DNA from: Nautilus pompilius
Lineage: Eukaryota; Mollusca; Cephalopoda; Nautilida; Nautilidae
Direction: 5' to 3'
NCBI GenBank assembly: GCA_018389105.1
Contig: JACATO010000591.1
Location: 482,501 to 546,500, forward strand
Length of the DNA: 64,000 nucleotides
Numbering within the stretch: the first letter of the stretch is position 1; each line of letters opens with the position of its first letter. The notes under the pieces were generated by a model that saw nothing but the letters and a program-made list of their open reading frames with translations, was not told the DNA's origin and made no database searches. Shown here piece after piece: positions 56,601 to 61,754 of the stretch. Position numbers and translations under genes: made by a program.

Positions 56601-58000
56601 AGCTTTTCTTCTCAGTGCGGCTGTACCTTTAATAGTTTGAATGCTGATGCACAAACATTGGTGGCCGTACAAGGTGAAGATGGCACCATGAATTGTTCCT
56701 TTGTCAACTGCCAGATAACTGTAAACATTTCTTTGATCAATTAAATGTTATGCAGTCATTGCACATAGTAATGAACTCTTGCAAAGTCCTTTTTTTTAAA
56801 ATAGCTTAACATCTTAATAACTGTACTTCACATGCAATGATGCTATATAGGGCTTATAACTGAGTAATCAATCTCAATACTAAATGTCAAAGGCAAGCCA
56901 CAATGTCTTTACATTACTTTTCTCTCTGGTTGTTTTAACCATGTCTTTGGTCATTCATAGATCTTCTTACTACTTGTTTAAATATTTTACTTCCTGTTAT
57001 CAACATCATCACGTCTAATGTATACAGTGTTAATAATTAATTGTTCTAGAATAGTCTTTGGAAATTATATAAAGAAACAACAATTTTAAACAGATGAATT
57101 TTAGTGTGTGGGTATCAAAATGCTTATTATATTAGTGCTGCATTCATCCTGACATTTTTTTCAAAAAATGAAGCCAAGTGCATATTGATTACAGAATTTT
57201 TAAAAAAGGATTAAAGTAAATATCTTTGTTTTTTTAATCCTTATCCACTCAACTGTTATCAGATAACTCAGTGCTGTGCATGTCTTGATAAAAATTTGTT
57301 CATCAATATCACCAAGGTAACACAAAGGTAAAAAAACAATCACAAGACTTTTTCTACATTTTAAAACAGTGCCATTAGAAATAACAGTATCAGTTAATAA
57401 AGTATCGGTTAGGTTACTTTTAGAGTTTGTAATACAGGTTTGGAAAAGATCCTTTTGGGCGGTCAGTAATACTATAACACCAGAGGTCATGTATAAGATA
57501 AGAAAAAAAAAAGAATACACTTAAAATGCTAAGAAACAGAAAATTACCTGATATTTTTTCGTTGGGCTTTCTCTTTATCACTTTTACTGCTCTTCTTGCG
57601 GCGTGAAAGCTTCCGTTTTTTTTTTACTGGCTCACTGCGGCTCTCCGTATTATCACTCTCGTCAGCCTCTTCACTTCCAGACTTGTTAGTAGCATCCCCA
57701 CCACGAGTGCTGTTGCTCCCTTCGGTTCCGCTGTCAGAGTTATCTGACGTACTACCCGAGGTGCTCTGTTCTGAGTCATTGTCGTCGTCCTCCTCTTCAG
57801 AATTGCCCTCACTTGAACAGTTACTTTTGCTGTCTTGATTTTTTCCCATGGAATCATTTGGTTCATCTTGTTTCACTGATGCTCTGTCCAAAGACAAATC
57901 CTGTGATAGTACAGAGTTCAGTGCATTACTTTCTTCTTGGCTTCTTTCCATCATAGCTTCTTGAGCAGCTGATAGCGAATGAGCATACAAATTTTCAAAC
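10725..58000 (-). CDS. RAD54L2: RAD54L2/ARIP4, SNF2-family helicase-like ATPase, complete in 20 coding exons
   Basis: Family role: nuclear DNA-dependent ATPase of the Rad54/ATRX branch, which interacts with androgen receptor and other steroid receptors in vertebrates and remodels chromatin or protein-DNA complexes. Seen: 20 exons joined with consistent phases give 1449 residues from ATG 57954. Order: acidic/basic N-terminus (1-135), coiled-coil segment with LREDQLE (136-187), acidic SUMO-interaction-like motifs (188-240), ATPase lobe 1 with GLGKT (324-328) and DEGH (477-480), TGYPLQNN (about 506-513), lobe 2 with LDGST, LLSTRAGCLG and [11 protein letters not shown] (853-863), then the ARIP4-specific C-terminal blocks and a Gln/Ser/Pro-rich tail. 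DEGH rather than DEAH, and Cys in QAVCR, match ARIP4 as I recall it. No stops or frameshifts occur, so it is likely functional. The start is uncertain: the frame stays open for 15 codons upstream of that Met within exon 1. Confidence 0.95.
12902..14184 (+). mobile_element. Mariner-family DNA transposon, copy 1, defective
   Basis: The ends are imperfect inverted repeats: 12904-12925 against 14161-14182 (AGGTYGTTACAAAAGTTTYG). Between them is a transposase-like frame from the ATG at 13061 with HTH blocks ([29 protein letters not shown]), then [13 protein letters not shown]-type, [11 protein letters not shown] and [13 protein letters not shown] blocks, a DD34D mariner layout. Frameshifts and stops break the frame (for example after 13100, about 13380 and about 13700). 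TA precedes the left end (12900-12901). Sits in the intron between RAD54L2 exons 19 and 20. Confidence 0.88.
14550..15215 (-). mobile_element. Tc1-like transposase remnant
   Basis: On the - strand, short blocks in three frames follow Tc1 order: [20 protein letters not shown] (N-terminal HTH-like, about 15200), a TDKSKFxLF block (about 14850) and [20 protein letters not shown] with VLIHRALLG (about 14790-14700), which is the segment after the first catalytic Asp. Heavily broken by stops and frameshifts. No terminal repeats found. Confidence 0.5.
15230..15790. other. GC-balanced segment of unknown origin
   Basis: This block is richer in GC than its AT-rich surroundings and carries overlapping short ORFs on both strands (for example 15212-15493 on -, 15532-15834 on +). 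None is recognised. It may be another repeat. Confidence 0.3.
16184..16423 (-). CDS. RAD54L2: RAD54L2 exon 19, YIRTxxGRIFAVR block
   Basis: Encodes [40 protein letters not shown] and IFAVRSK. The GxYIRTxxGRIFAVR element is a strong ARIP4-specific signature in the C-terminal region. A variable Ser/Thr-rich stretch follows. Acceptor CTTACAG, donor GTCA/GTAAGT. Confidence 0.93.
16424..18741. other. RAD54L2 intron 18; no gene recognised
   Basis: Contains a GC-balanced block at about 16.6-17.4 kb without a recognisable ORF and a short tRNA-like head (GCAGTGGCTCAATC, near 17715) that could be a truncated SINE. The rest is AT-rich intron. Confidence 0.4.
18742..18896 (-). CDS. RAD54L2: RAD54L2 exon 18
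   Basis: Encodes [38 protein letters not shown] and [13 protein letters not shown]. PVASVKPxxSTPxP and the following GVxVxxVV block align with ARIP4. Acceptor CTTCCTTAG, donor ACAG/GTGAGT. Confidence 0.9.
19676..19863 (-). CDS. RAD54L2: RAD54L2 exon 17
   Basis: Encodes [34 protein letters not shown] and [16 protein letters not shown]. It matches EPFEHESLLLNRKDHKLTKAE and RPSYAQYY of ARIP4. Donor CAGTG/GTGTGT. Confidence 0.93.
20924..22961 (+). mobile_element. Tigger/pogo-type DNA transposon with both ends, defective
   Basis: Terminal inverted repeats begin CAGTAAAACCTCARTTTAAY at 20924 and end with the complement at 22961. Both ends are flanked by TA (20922-20923 and 22962-22963), the Tigger target duplication. 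Inside, on +, an N-terminal [12 protein letters not shown]-type piece (about 21270) and a DDE-domain piece [20 protein letters not shown] with [18 protein letters not shown] (about 22050-22195) are visible. Stops and frameshifts split the frame. The Asp expected in LLDNAPAHP is Asn here. Lies in the intron between RAD54L2 exons 16 and 17. Confidence 0.88.
23116..23134. repeat. (TG)n microsatellite
   Basis: A run of nine to ten TG units just upstream of RAD54L2 exon 16's donor side in the intron. Confidence 0.9.
23191..23292 (-). CDS. RAD54L2: RAD54L2 exon 16
   Basis: 102 nt encoding [34 protein letters not shown]. The match to ARIP4 (EKEPAPQV, SVLQLACLKYPHLITK) is weak, but position, phase 0/0 and splice sites (TTATTTCAG; AAAG/GTAAGA) agree. 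Confidence 0.88.
23293..25333. other. RAD54L2 intron 15; no feature recognised
   Basis: AT-rich intron with a 83-residue ORF at 23581-23832 (+) that matches nothing I know. I see no gene or transposon in it. Confidence 0.5.
25334..25407 (-). CDS. RAD54L2: RAD54L2 exon 15
   Basis: A 74-nt exon encoding [20 protein letters not shown] and LLRYV, matching DRVVDDLNP, FTRKEVENLLHFV of ARIP4. Phase 1 in, 0 out. It continues the brace helices after motif VI. Confidence 0.93.
25925..26221 (-). other. Unidentified 89-codon ORF in RAD54L2 intron 14
   Basis: An open - strand frame from 26221 to 25952 encodes a protein-like sequence with balanced composition ([32 protein letters not shown]), more complex than neighbouring AT-rich ORFs. 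It may be a fragment of a transposon ORF or a retroposed exon. No splice sites or family match can be assigned. Confidence 0.3.
26632..26653. repeat. (TTA)n microsatellite followed by T run
   Basis: Seven TTA-type units, then about 13 T, within the intron between exons 14 and 15. Confidence 0.85.
27882..28087 (-). CDS. RAD54L2: RAD54L2 exon 14, motif V/VI exon
   Basis: Encodes [40 protein letters not shown] and ends [11 protein letters not shown]. Motif [13 protein letters not shown] carries the arginine finger region and the Cys (in place of the usual Gly) typical of ARIP4. Acceptor TGTTCCAG, donor GCAG/GTTAGT. Confidence 0.95.
28698..28720. repeat. (TA)n microsatellite
   Basis: Short TA run in the intron between exons 13 and 14. 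The GC-balanced block that follows (28.8-29.75 kb) has several short ORFs on both strands, none recognised. Confidence 0.8.
30018..31615 (+). mobile_element. Pogo-like element, N-terminal (HTH) half, defective
   Basis: On +, 30318-30500 encodes [19 protein letters not shown], then [20 protein letters not shown], a brinker/pogo-type helix-turn-helix. After a frameshift comes [19 protein letters not shown] (about 30480-30540), the CENPB-type second domain. No DDE domain follows. ATAAGTCGAT at about 30019-30028 and its complement at 31603-31612 may mark the ends. The boundaries are tentative, the HTH is clear. Confidence 0.65.
31684..31783 (-). CDS. RAD54L2: RAD54L2 exon 13
   Basis: Encodes [20 protein letters not shown] and [15 protein letters not shown] and LLSTRAG (continued in exon 14) are SNF2 motifs IVa and V. 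Acceptor TGATTACAG, donor CAAG/GTAAAG. Confidence 0.94.
31784..33183. other. RAD54L2 intron 12; nothing recognised
   Basis: AT-rich intron with a (CTT)n(ATT)n run near 32574-32604. I see no gene or repeat ORF. Confidence 0.5.
33184..33287 (-). CDS. RAD54L2: RAD54L2 exon 12
   Basis: Encodes [20 protein letters not shown] and KWCKNKNYF, aligning with SQSLSTLALIEEFL and KWVRNISYFR of ARIP4. Donor TTCA/GTAAGT; the split Arg codon is completed by the next exon. Confidence 0.93.
33288..34575. other. RAD54L2 intron 11; GC-balanced block 33.85-34.4 kb
   Basis: The central 500 bp is less AT-rich and contains a GA run (33910-33925), suggestive of an old repeat, but no ORF or Pol III box was recognised. 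Confidence 0.35.
34576..34694 (-). CDS. RAD54L2: RAD54L2 exon 11
   Basis: Encodes [46 protein letters not shown] is helicase motif IV at the start of lobe 2. Acceptor CATTTTAG, donor TTCAG/GTAAGC. Confidence 0.94.
35073..35321 (-). CDS. RAD54L2: RAD54L2 exon 10, variable insertion between lobes
   Basis: Begins [17 protein letters not shown] (conserved IWNHPDV). A Ser/Asn/Gln-rich low-conservation stretch follows, and the exon ends SDTVISYDW (ARIP4: NIVTYEW). The 249-nt exon is phase 0/0. The middle corresponds to the poorly conserved insertion of vertebrate ARIP4. Confidence 0.92.
35966..37169 (+). mobile_element. Mariner-family DNA transposon, copy 2, defective
   Basis: Same family and orientation as the copy at 12.9-14.2 kb. 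The transposase frame starts near 36107 ([14 protein letters not shown]) and shows [31 protein letters not shown] and a frameshifted third catalytic block. About 20 bp of the left terminal repeat is missing relative to copy 1. TA precedes the left end at 35964-35965, and the right end reads GACAAAACTTCTGTAACCTAA. Stops and indels inactivate it. Confidence 0.88.
37400..39220 (+). mobile_element. Pogo-like element, C-terminal part with deleted catalytic core
   Basis: On +, 38107-38334 and 38336-38787 encode pieces of a pogo/POGK-type transposase: [59 protein letters not shown], then directly the acidic C-terminus ending [20 protein letters not shown] and TAA. The segment with the later catalytic aspartates is missing, so there is an internal deletion. 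Similar TATAATAYRCACCC motifs at about 37423 and 39152 lie in the same orientation; true ends are unresolved. Confidence 0.7.
40180..40357 (-). CDS. RAD54L2: RAD54L2 exon 9
   Basis: Encodes [34 protein letters not shown] and [12 protein letters not shown]. It aligns with RRGHTVLKIHLPAKEE and NPLKAFCVCCK of ARIP4, the linker between the two ATPase lobes. Donor AAG/GTCAGT, phase 0. Confidence 0.94.
40358..41744. other. RAD54L2 intron 8; nothing recognised
   Basis: AT-rich except a GC-richer stretch at about 40.9-41.3 kb that carries no convincing ORF or RNA gene. Confidence 0.45.
41745..41972 (-). CDS. RAD54L2: RAD54L2 exon 8
   Basis: Encodes [20 protein letters not shown], then [25 protein letters not shown] and [21 protein letters not shown] is helicase motif III. 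LHSLL fits the LxxLL nuclear-receptor box and is conserved with vertebrate ARIP4. Acceptor TATTTCAG, donor CAAAG/GTAATA. Confidence 0.95.
42411..42525 (-). CDS. RAD54L2: RAD54L2 exon 7, DEGH box
   Basis: Encodes [20 protein letters not shown] and [22 protein letters not shown] (477-480) is the Walker B/motif II variant shared by ARIP4 and ATRX. The aspartate and glutamate needed for Mg-ATP hydrolysis are present. Acceptor TCTTCAG, donor CTAG/GTAAAA. Confidence 0.95.
42769..42936 (-). CDS. RAD54L2: RAD54L2 exon 6
   Basis: Encodes [20 protein letters not shown], then a Lys run and [12 protein letters not shown], which aligns with [15 protein letters not shown] and VIIDLDEED of ARIP4. The Lys run is encoded by a (CTT)n-like tract at about 42833-42847, a possible length-variable microsatellite in coding sequence. 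Confidence 0.93.
42937..44016. other. RAD54L2 intron 5; nothing recognised
   Basis: AT-rich intron without an ORF or repeat I can assign. Confidence 0.5.
44017..44356 (-). CDS. RAD54L2: RAD54L2 exon 5, Walker A exon
   Basis: Encodes [18 protein letters not shown], then [15 protein letters not shown] with Walker A GLGKT (residues 324-328), motif Ia [13 protein letters not shown] and FNLWLPE. It ends in [12 protein letters not shown]. Intron read-through follows the donor G/GTGAGT at 44011-44016. Strong match to the first ATPase lobe of ARIP4. Confidence 0.95.
44800..46000 (-). mobile_element. KRBA2-type integrase remnant
   Basis: On -, the 45852-45604 frame ([18 protein letters not shown], then [20 protein letters not shown]) matches the segment ahead of the integrase zinc-binding part in KRBA2-like proteins. 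Further down, [14 protein letters not shown] (about 45380) is the post-catalytic block, and [12 protein letters not shown] with [10 protein letters not shown] (about 45030-44950) is the C-terminal region. Most of the integrase core is lost or frameshifted. Lies in the 5.9 kb intron between exons 4 and 5, in the host gene's orientation. Confidence 0.6.
46390..46840 (+). mobile_element. Possible Tc1-like C-terminal fragment
   Basis: On +, after frameshifts, [15 protein letters not shown] (about 46600-46650) resembles the SPDLNPIEHLWD catalytic block and IKGGVLP (about 46790) resembles the usual KGGPT tail of Tc1 transposases. Preceding FQDNKI (about 46556) fits FQQDN. Short and degenerate. Confidence 0.4.
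48480..49950. other. Unassigned ORF-rich block in RAD54L2 intron 4
   Basis: Several overlapping ORFs of 60-160 codons occur on both strands in GC-balanced sequence (for example 49286-49771 on +, 49074-49331 on -). Composition suggests an old transposon, but no family could be assigned. The stretch 46.9-48.5 kb is plain AT-rich intron. Confidence 0.3.
50282..50508 (-). CDS. RAD54L2: RAD54L2 exon 4
   Basis: Encodes [20 protein letters not shown], then [20 protein letters not shown] and ends AKIVKPHQ. HVNDxLNQxDxLGRVLVN is a near-exact ARIP4 signature just ahead of the ATPase core. Two further SUMO-interaction-like motifs ([21 protein letters not shown]) are present. Ends in phase 0. Confidence 0.93.
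50626..52198 (+). mobile_element. Tc1-like transposon with terminal inverted repeats, defective
   Basis: CCAAAATTATTAGGACAAGC at about 50637-50656 is the inverted partner of GTTTGTCCCAATAATTTTGG at 52168-52187. The 1.57 kb length is typical of Tc1. On +, pieces of transposase follow in order through many stops, including [17 protein letters not shown] (about 51755), where the family usually has DND, and a C-terminal helical region ([19 protein letters not shown], about 51925-51980). Inactive. Lies in the intron between RAD54L2 exons 3 and 4. Confidence 0.8.
52473..52556 (-). CDS. RAD54L2: RAD54L2 exon 3
   Basis: An 84-nt exon encoding [20 protein letters not shown] and [17 protein letters not shown] is a hydrophobic core followed by acidic residues, typical of SUMO-interacting motifs, and aligns with ICLDSSSGSED of vertebrate ARIP4. 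The donor AAAG/GTAATA and acceptor TTTTAG fit phases 1 and 1. Confidence 0.85.
52840..53260 (-). mobile_element. Possible Tc1-like fragment
   Basis: On -, [11 protein letters not shown] (about 53090) and [18 protein letters not shown] (about 53010-52965) resemble the end of Tc1 transposases, where the third catalytic residue block precedes HLW. Heavily degenerate; low confidence. Confidence 0.35.
54091..54245 (-). CDS. RAD54L2: RAD54L2 exon 2
   Basis: Encodes [20 protein letters not shown] followed by [11 protein letters not shown], matching the ARIP4 segment with LLREDQLE and ELERRKRLE. It is a predicted helical, coiled-coil-like stretch. IKTE near the end fits the sumoylation consensus psi-K-x-E. 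Acceptor TTTTCTAG, donor CAGT/GTAAGT. Confidence 0.9.
54870..55950 (+). mobile_element. FLYWCH/MULE-type transposase remnant
   Basis: On +, across three frames: [10 protein letters not shown]-type FLYWCH-like piece (about 54935), [13 protein letters not shown] (about 55110), [20 protein letters not shown] with a frameshift (about 55365-55425; family block KHWFMDGTFKTVPTLF), [20 protein letters not shown] (about 55550-55615; family block TDFEQAAINA) and a tail to about 55940. These are MULE transposase blocks in order. In the second block Asn replaces the catalytic Asp. Stops and frameshifts inactivate it. Located in the intron between exons 1 and 2. Confidence 0.7.
55951..57547. other. RAD54L2 intron 1, distal part; nothing recognised
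   Basis: AT-rich sequence without an assignable ORF, RNA gene or repeat. Confidence 0.5.
57548..58000 (-). CDS. RAD54L2: RAD54L2 exon 1 (first coding exon recognised)
   Basis: The acceptor TTTTTTTAACAG precedes GTTTGAAAA, so it is not the transcript's first exon. The first in-frame Met is at 57954 (MMERSQEES); 15 open codons precede it and could be 5' UTR or coding. The product is rich in Ser, Asp and Glu and then basic ([15 protein letters not shown]), a plausible nuclear localisation signal. The donor is ATCAG/GTAATT. Overall layout resembles the acidic N-terminus of vertebrate ARIP4, with little exact identity. Confidence 0.85.
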
Positions 58001-58870
58001 CTGTTAAAAAAAATAGGCACAAAAATATTATTTGCTTTACTAAAATCACTTTAATAACAAAAATCCATTTACTTAAAGTTTGGTATACAGTAGACAACCA
58101 ACAGTGAACATTAGTTAAATGTTTTCTGTCACTAACCAAAAACCTTTTCTTTTCATGTTTTCCTCAACTACTCAACAGATAAGTACAAGCAAAGTAAACC
58201 ACTGGCATTTGAAATTGGAAAGTAAGGCCTACTGTTAAGAAAATGAATAAGAATGAACAGATGCATCTATCTTCCAAGTGATGCAGCCTAGCCTTGAGAA
58301 CTACAAGTTTATTATCCTTCTTTGAACATGTGCACCAAGCTCTGATGAATGCAGCAAATGTCTGAAGATCTGCATGGAGTAGTGAAAACTCAGTTCTCAA
58401 GCCAATCTGGTTTCCTCTTGAGTGTTGGAGCAGTTTATGCAAAATGCACCCATTTGTCTTTGGTAATGGTCCACAAGCAGCAAATACAACTGTGCTTCCG
58501 CTCTATCTCAGTCAAGATATGCTGGTGATCTCTCTTCTCTGGTTTATGGCAGTTCTCTACGTAAGCTTGGCAGCTGATGAGAAGCTGTCCATTTTGTTTA
58601 TAGGTCAAAGTATGCAAGAAGCCACAATGGATAGCTAACTGGACGCATCTGATGTCTCTCCTCTAGAACAGACGAGGCCTGGTCCAATGCAGGTTCTAGA
58701 ATTTTACATAAGAACCTGCCATACTGTTAATAATTAGTCTCTCAAAGCCAAAAATTTTTTGCAATTTGTCATTCTATGAATTTTTACAATTGAGAAATGG
58801 TTAGTTGTCGTTTGAAAGCCAAAGATCATCATTCTGCAAAGTCTGCAGTAAAGTCGCTTTTTGGGTGAGT
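58001..58870. other. RAD54L2 5' intron between exon 1 and GT array
   Basis: Moderately AT-rich. It holds a 92-codon ORF on - (58164-58442) and small ORFs on +, none recognised. Confidence 0.4.
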
Positions 58871-60550
58871 TTGTGTGTGTGTTTCTTGTGTCGTGTGTTT
58901 CTTGTGTGTTTGCGTGTTTCTTGCGTGTTTGCGCATTGTGTGTTTCTTGCGTGCTTGCGTGTTTCTTGTGTGTTTGTGTGTTTCTTGTGTGTTTGTGTGT
59001 TTCTTGCGTGTTTGCGTGTTTCTTGCGTGTTGTGTGTTTCTTGTGTGTTTGTGTGTTTCTTGCGTGTTTGTGTGTTTCTTGCGTGTTTGCGTGTTGTGTG
59101 TTTCTTGTGTGTTGTGTGTTTGTGTGTTTCTTGTGTGTTTGTGTGTTTTTTGCGTGTTTGTGTGTTTCTTGCGTGTTTGTGTGTTTCTTGCGTGTTTGCG
59201 TGTTGTGTGTTTCTTGCGTGTTGTGTGCTTCTTGCGTGTTGTGTGTTTCTTGTGTGTTTGTGTGTTTCTTGCGTGTTTGTGTGTTTCTTGTGTGTTTGCG
59301 TGTTGTGTGTTTCGTGTGTGTTTGTGTGTTTCTTGCGTGTTTGTGTGTTGTGTGTTTCTTGTGTGTTTGTGTGTTTCTTGCGTGTTTGTGTGTTTCTTGT
59401 GTGTTTCTTGTGTGTTTGTGTGTTTCTTGTGTGTTTGTGTGTTTCTTGTGTGTTTGCGTGTTGTGTTGTTTCTTGTGTGTTTGTGGTTTCTTGCGTGTTG
59501 TGTGTTTCTTGCGTGTTTCTTGTGTGTTTGCGTGTTGTGTGTTTCTTGTGTGTTGCGTGTTTCTTGTGTGTTTGCGTGTTGTGTGTTTCTTGCGTGTTGT
59601 GGTTTCTTGTGTGTTTGCGTGTTTGCGTGTTTCTTGCGTGTTGTGTGTTTCTTGCATGTTTGCGTGTTGTGTGTTTCTTGTGTTTGTGTGTTTCTTGTGT
59701 GTTGTGTGTTTCTTGTGTGTTGTGTGTTTCTTGCGTGTTTGCGTGTTGTGTGTTTCTTGTGTGTTGTGTGTTTCTTGTGTGTTTGTGTGTTTCTTGTGTG
59801 TTGTGTGTTTCTTGTGTGTTTGCGTGTTTCTTGCGTGTTGTGTGTTTCTTGTGTGTTTGTGTGTTTCTTGTGTGTTGTGTGTTTCTTGTGTGTTGTGTGT
59901 TTCTTGCGTGTTTGCGTGTTGTGTGTTTCTTGTGTGTTGTGTGTTTCTTGTGTGTTTGCGTGTTTCTTGCGTGTTGTGTGTTTCTTGTGTGTTTGTGTGT
60001 TTCTTGTGTGTTGTGTGTTTCTTGTGTGTTGTGTGTTTCTTGTGTGTTTCTTGCGTGTTTGCGTGTTTCTTTTGTTGTGTGTTTCTTGTGTTGTGTGTTT
60101 CTTGTGTGTTTGCGTGTTGTGTGTTTCATGTGTGTTTGTGTGTTTCTTGCGTGTTGTGTGTTTCTTGCGTGTTGTGTGTTTCTTGTGTGTTTCTTGCGTG
60201 TTTGCGTGTTTCTTGCGTGTTTGCGTGTTGTGTGTTTCTTGCGTGTTGTGTGTTTCTTGCGTGTTGTGTGTTTCTTGCGTGTTGTGTGTTTCTTGCGTGT
60301 TGTGTGTTTCTTGTGTGTTGTGTTTCTTGCGTGTTGTGTGTTTCTTGTGTGTTTCTTGCGTGTTGTGTGTTTCTTGTGTGTTTCTTGCGTGTTGTGTGTT
60401 TCTTGTGTGTTTCTTGCGTGTTGTGTTTCTTGTGTGTTTGCGTGTTTCTTGCGTGTTGTTGTGTGTTTCTTGCGTGTTTCTTGTGTGTTGTGTGTTTCTT
60501 GCGTGTTTGCGTGTTGTGTGTTTCTTGTGTGTTTGTGTGTTTCTTGTGTG
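58871..60550. repeat. 1.68 kb GT-rich tandem array built from three short words
   Basis: The array is a concatenation of TTTCTTGYGTG (11), TTTGYGTG (8) and TTGTGTG (7), giving local periods of 11, 18, 19 and 26 bp in irregular order. The + strand has almost no A (single As seen near 58933, 59653 and 60128), so stop codons are nearly impossible on either strand and ORFs of 440-590 codons appear in several frames. These should not be annotated as proteins. Y varies between C and T at a CpG position. It lies in the 5' intron of RAD54L2, directly beside the CpG-rich promoter region. Confidence 0.95.
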
Positions 60551-60599
60551 CGCGCATTTTAAAGCTGCATTCCAGATGCTGATAATTAACACATCTTTA

Positions 60600-61719
60600 C
60601 AAATTTAGAGGCTCTGGCGTATAAAGGCTGACTGTTCGTTCAGCATCAGCAACAGTACTGCAGGAGCACAAAGAGATGTGCCTGCCTCCGAGCAACTAAC
60701 TACCGTGAGGAGGAGGAGTCGGCGAGGTTCCCACATCAAGACCGAAGCCCTGGTCTAGCTGGGCGAGCCTGCACAGTACAATAAATCTGGCTGTTCGTTC
60801 CTCTCCCTTTCTGGGGTTGGGGTTTTTAATGTCAACGACGGGCCCCGTGTCATCGGCTACTGGCTCTCACCACTGCGGGGGGGGGAGGGGTTATATTGGA
60901 GTCTTCTCCCTCTCGGGTGGACAACTGTTAATCTACATTCGCTTAACATAAACCCACAAAACCGGAAATCGGGTTCCGAGAAGGGGATCGCCAGGGGAGG
61001 GGGTGAGGTCAGACACGGGAAGGACCGACATAGCTGAGAAAAGAAAGGGATGGGGGGAGGGGGGGTAAAGGAAGGGCGCCTGGACCCTTCTTCCCTAATA
61101 AAAGGCTAACGACCGAACGAACGGGACGGATCGTACCTGGTGGGGGAGCGGAACTCTGTCGCTAATATTATTATAATATAAAGTGGTAACAGACACCACC
61201 ACAACTACCCCCCCCCTCTCCCCTGCCGTCGCCGGGGGGGGGCCGTGCGCGCCAGTCGGCTGGACTCGCGTCGCGATCGGGATACAAGAGAGCACGAACG
61301 ATCTTACCGGCCAGCAGCAGCCGCATCAGGAAGTTTTCCCCCCCCGGACAATCAAACCGTGTACACGTACAGTTCTTCCTCCTCCTCGTCCGATCCTGGT
61401 GTACACAAAGAATAGGTCCCACTTATCAATGACATCGTCATGTGACCCAAACATTAAAAAAAAAAACAAAAAAAAAAGGGGGGGAGGCGGCGGCTTCATG
61501 AGGGATTTTATTTTTTAAAGCGTAGAAAAAAAAAATGGTTAAAATACGTATTCATTTTACGGCGAGGGGCCGCCCCCCCCTTTTTTTTCCTCTCTCTCTC
61601 TTTTCTGCGGGCGCCGCTGCGCAGTCATTAAGTAATGTCCGTCCCAGCCTCGCAAAATATATTAAATATTCAGTAGCCTCGAGCCAGATGGGACTTAACT
61701 TATACGGCTCGGGGGGGTG

Positions 61720-61754
<35 letters not shown>

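Noticed and set aside
58734-60608. Very long ORFs (300-587 codons) on both strands rich in Lys-His-Thr-Arg-Asn or Cys-Val-Phe-Leu
   Set aside because: They arise because the GT-rich tandem array has almost no A on the + strand, so no stop codon can occur. Period is not a multiple of three and all frames are open alike, so they are not genes.
60618-60650. TATAAA at 60620-60625 followed by TTCAGCATC, resembling a core promoter
   Set aside because: Single TATAAA with imperfect initiator spacing and no downstream gene on the + strand; chance occurrence is likely.
61131-61420. - strand ORF with Arg/Lys-rich and MRLLLAG segments ending at a GTAAGAT donor (61301-61307)
   Set aside because: Its phase does not fit the start of RAD54L2 exon 1, and the frame that fits has a stop and no ATG. 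No homology seen.
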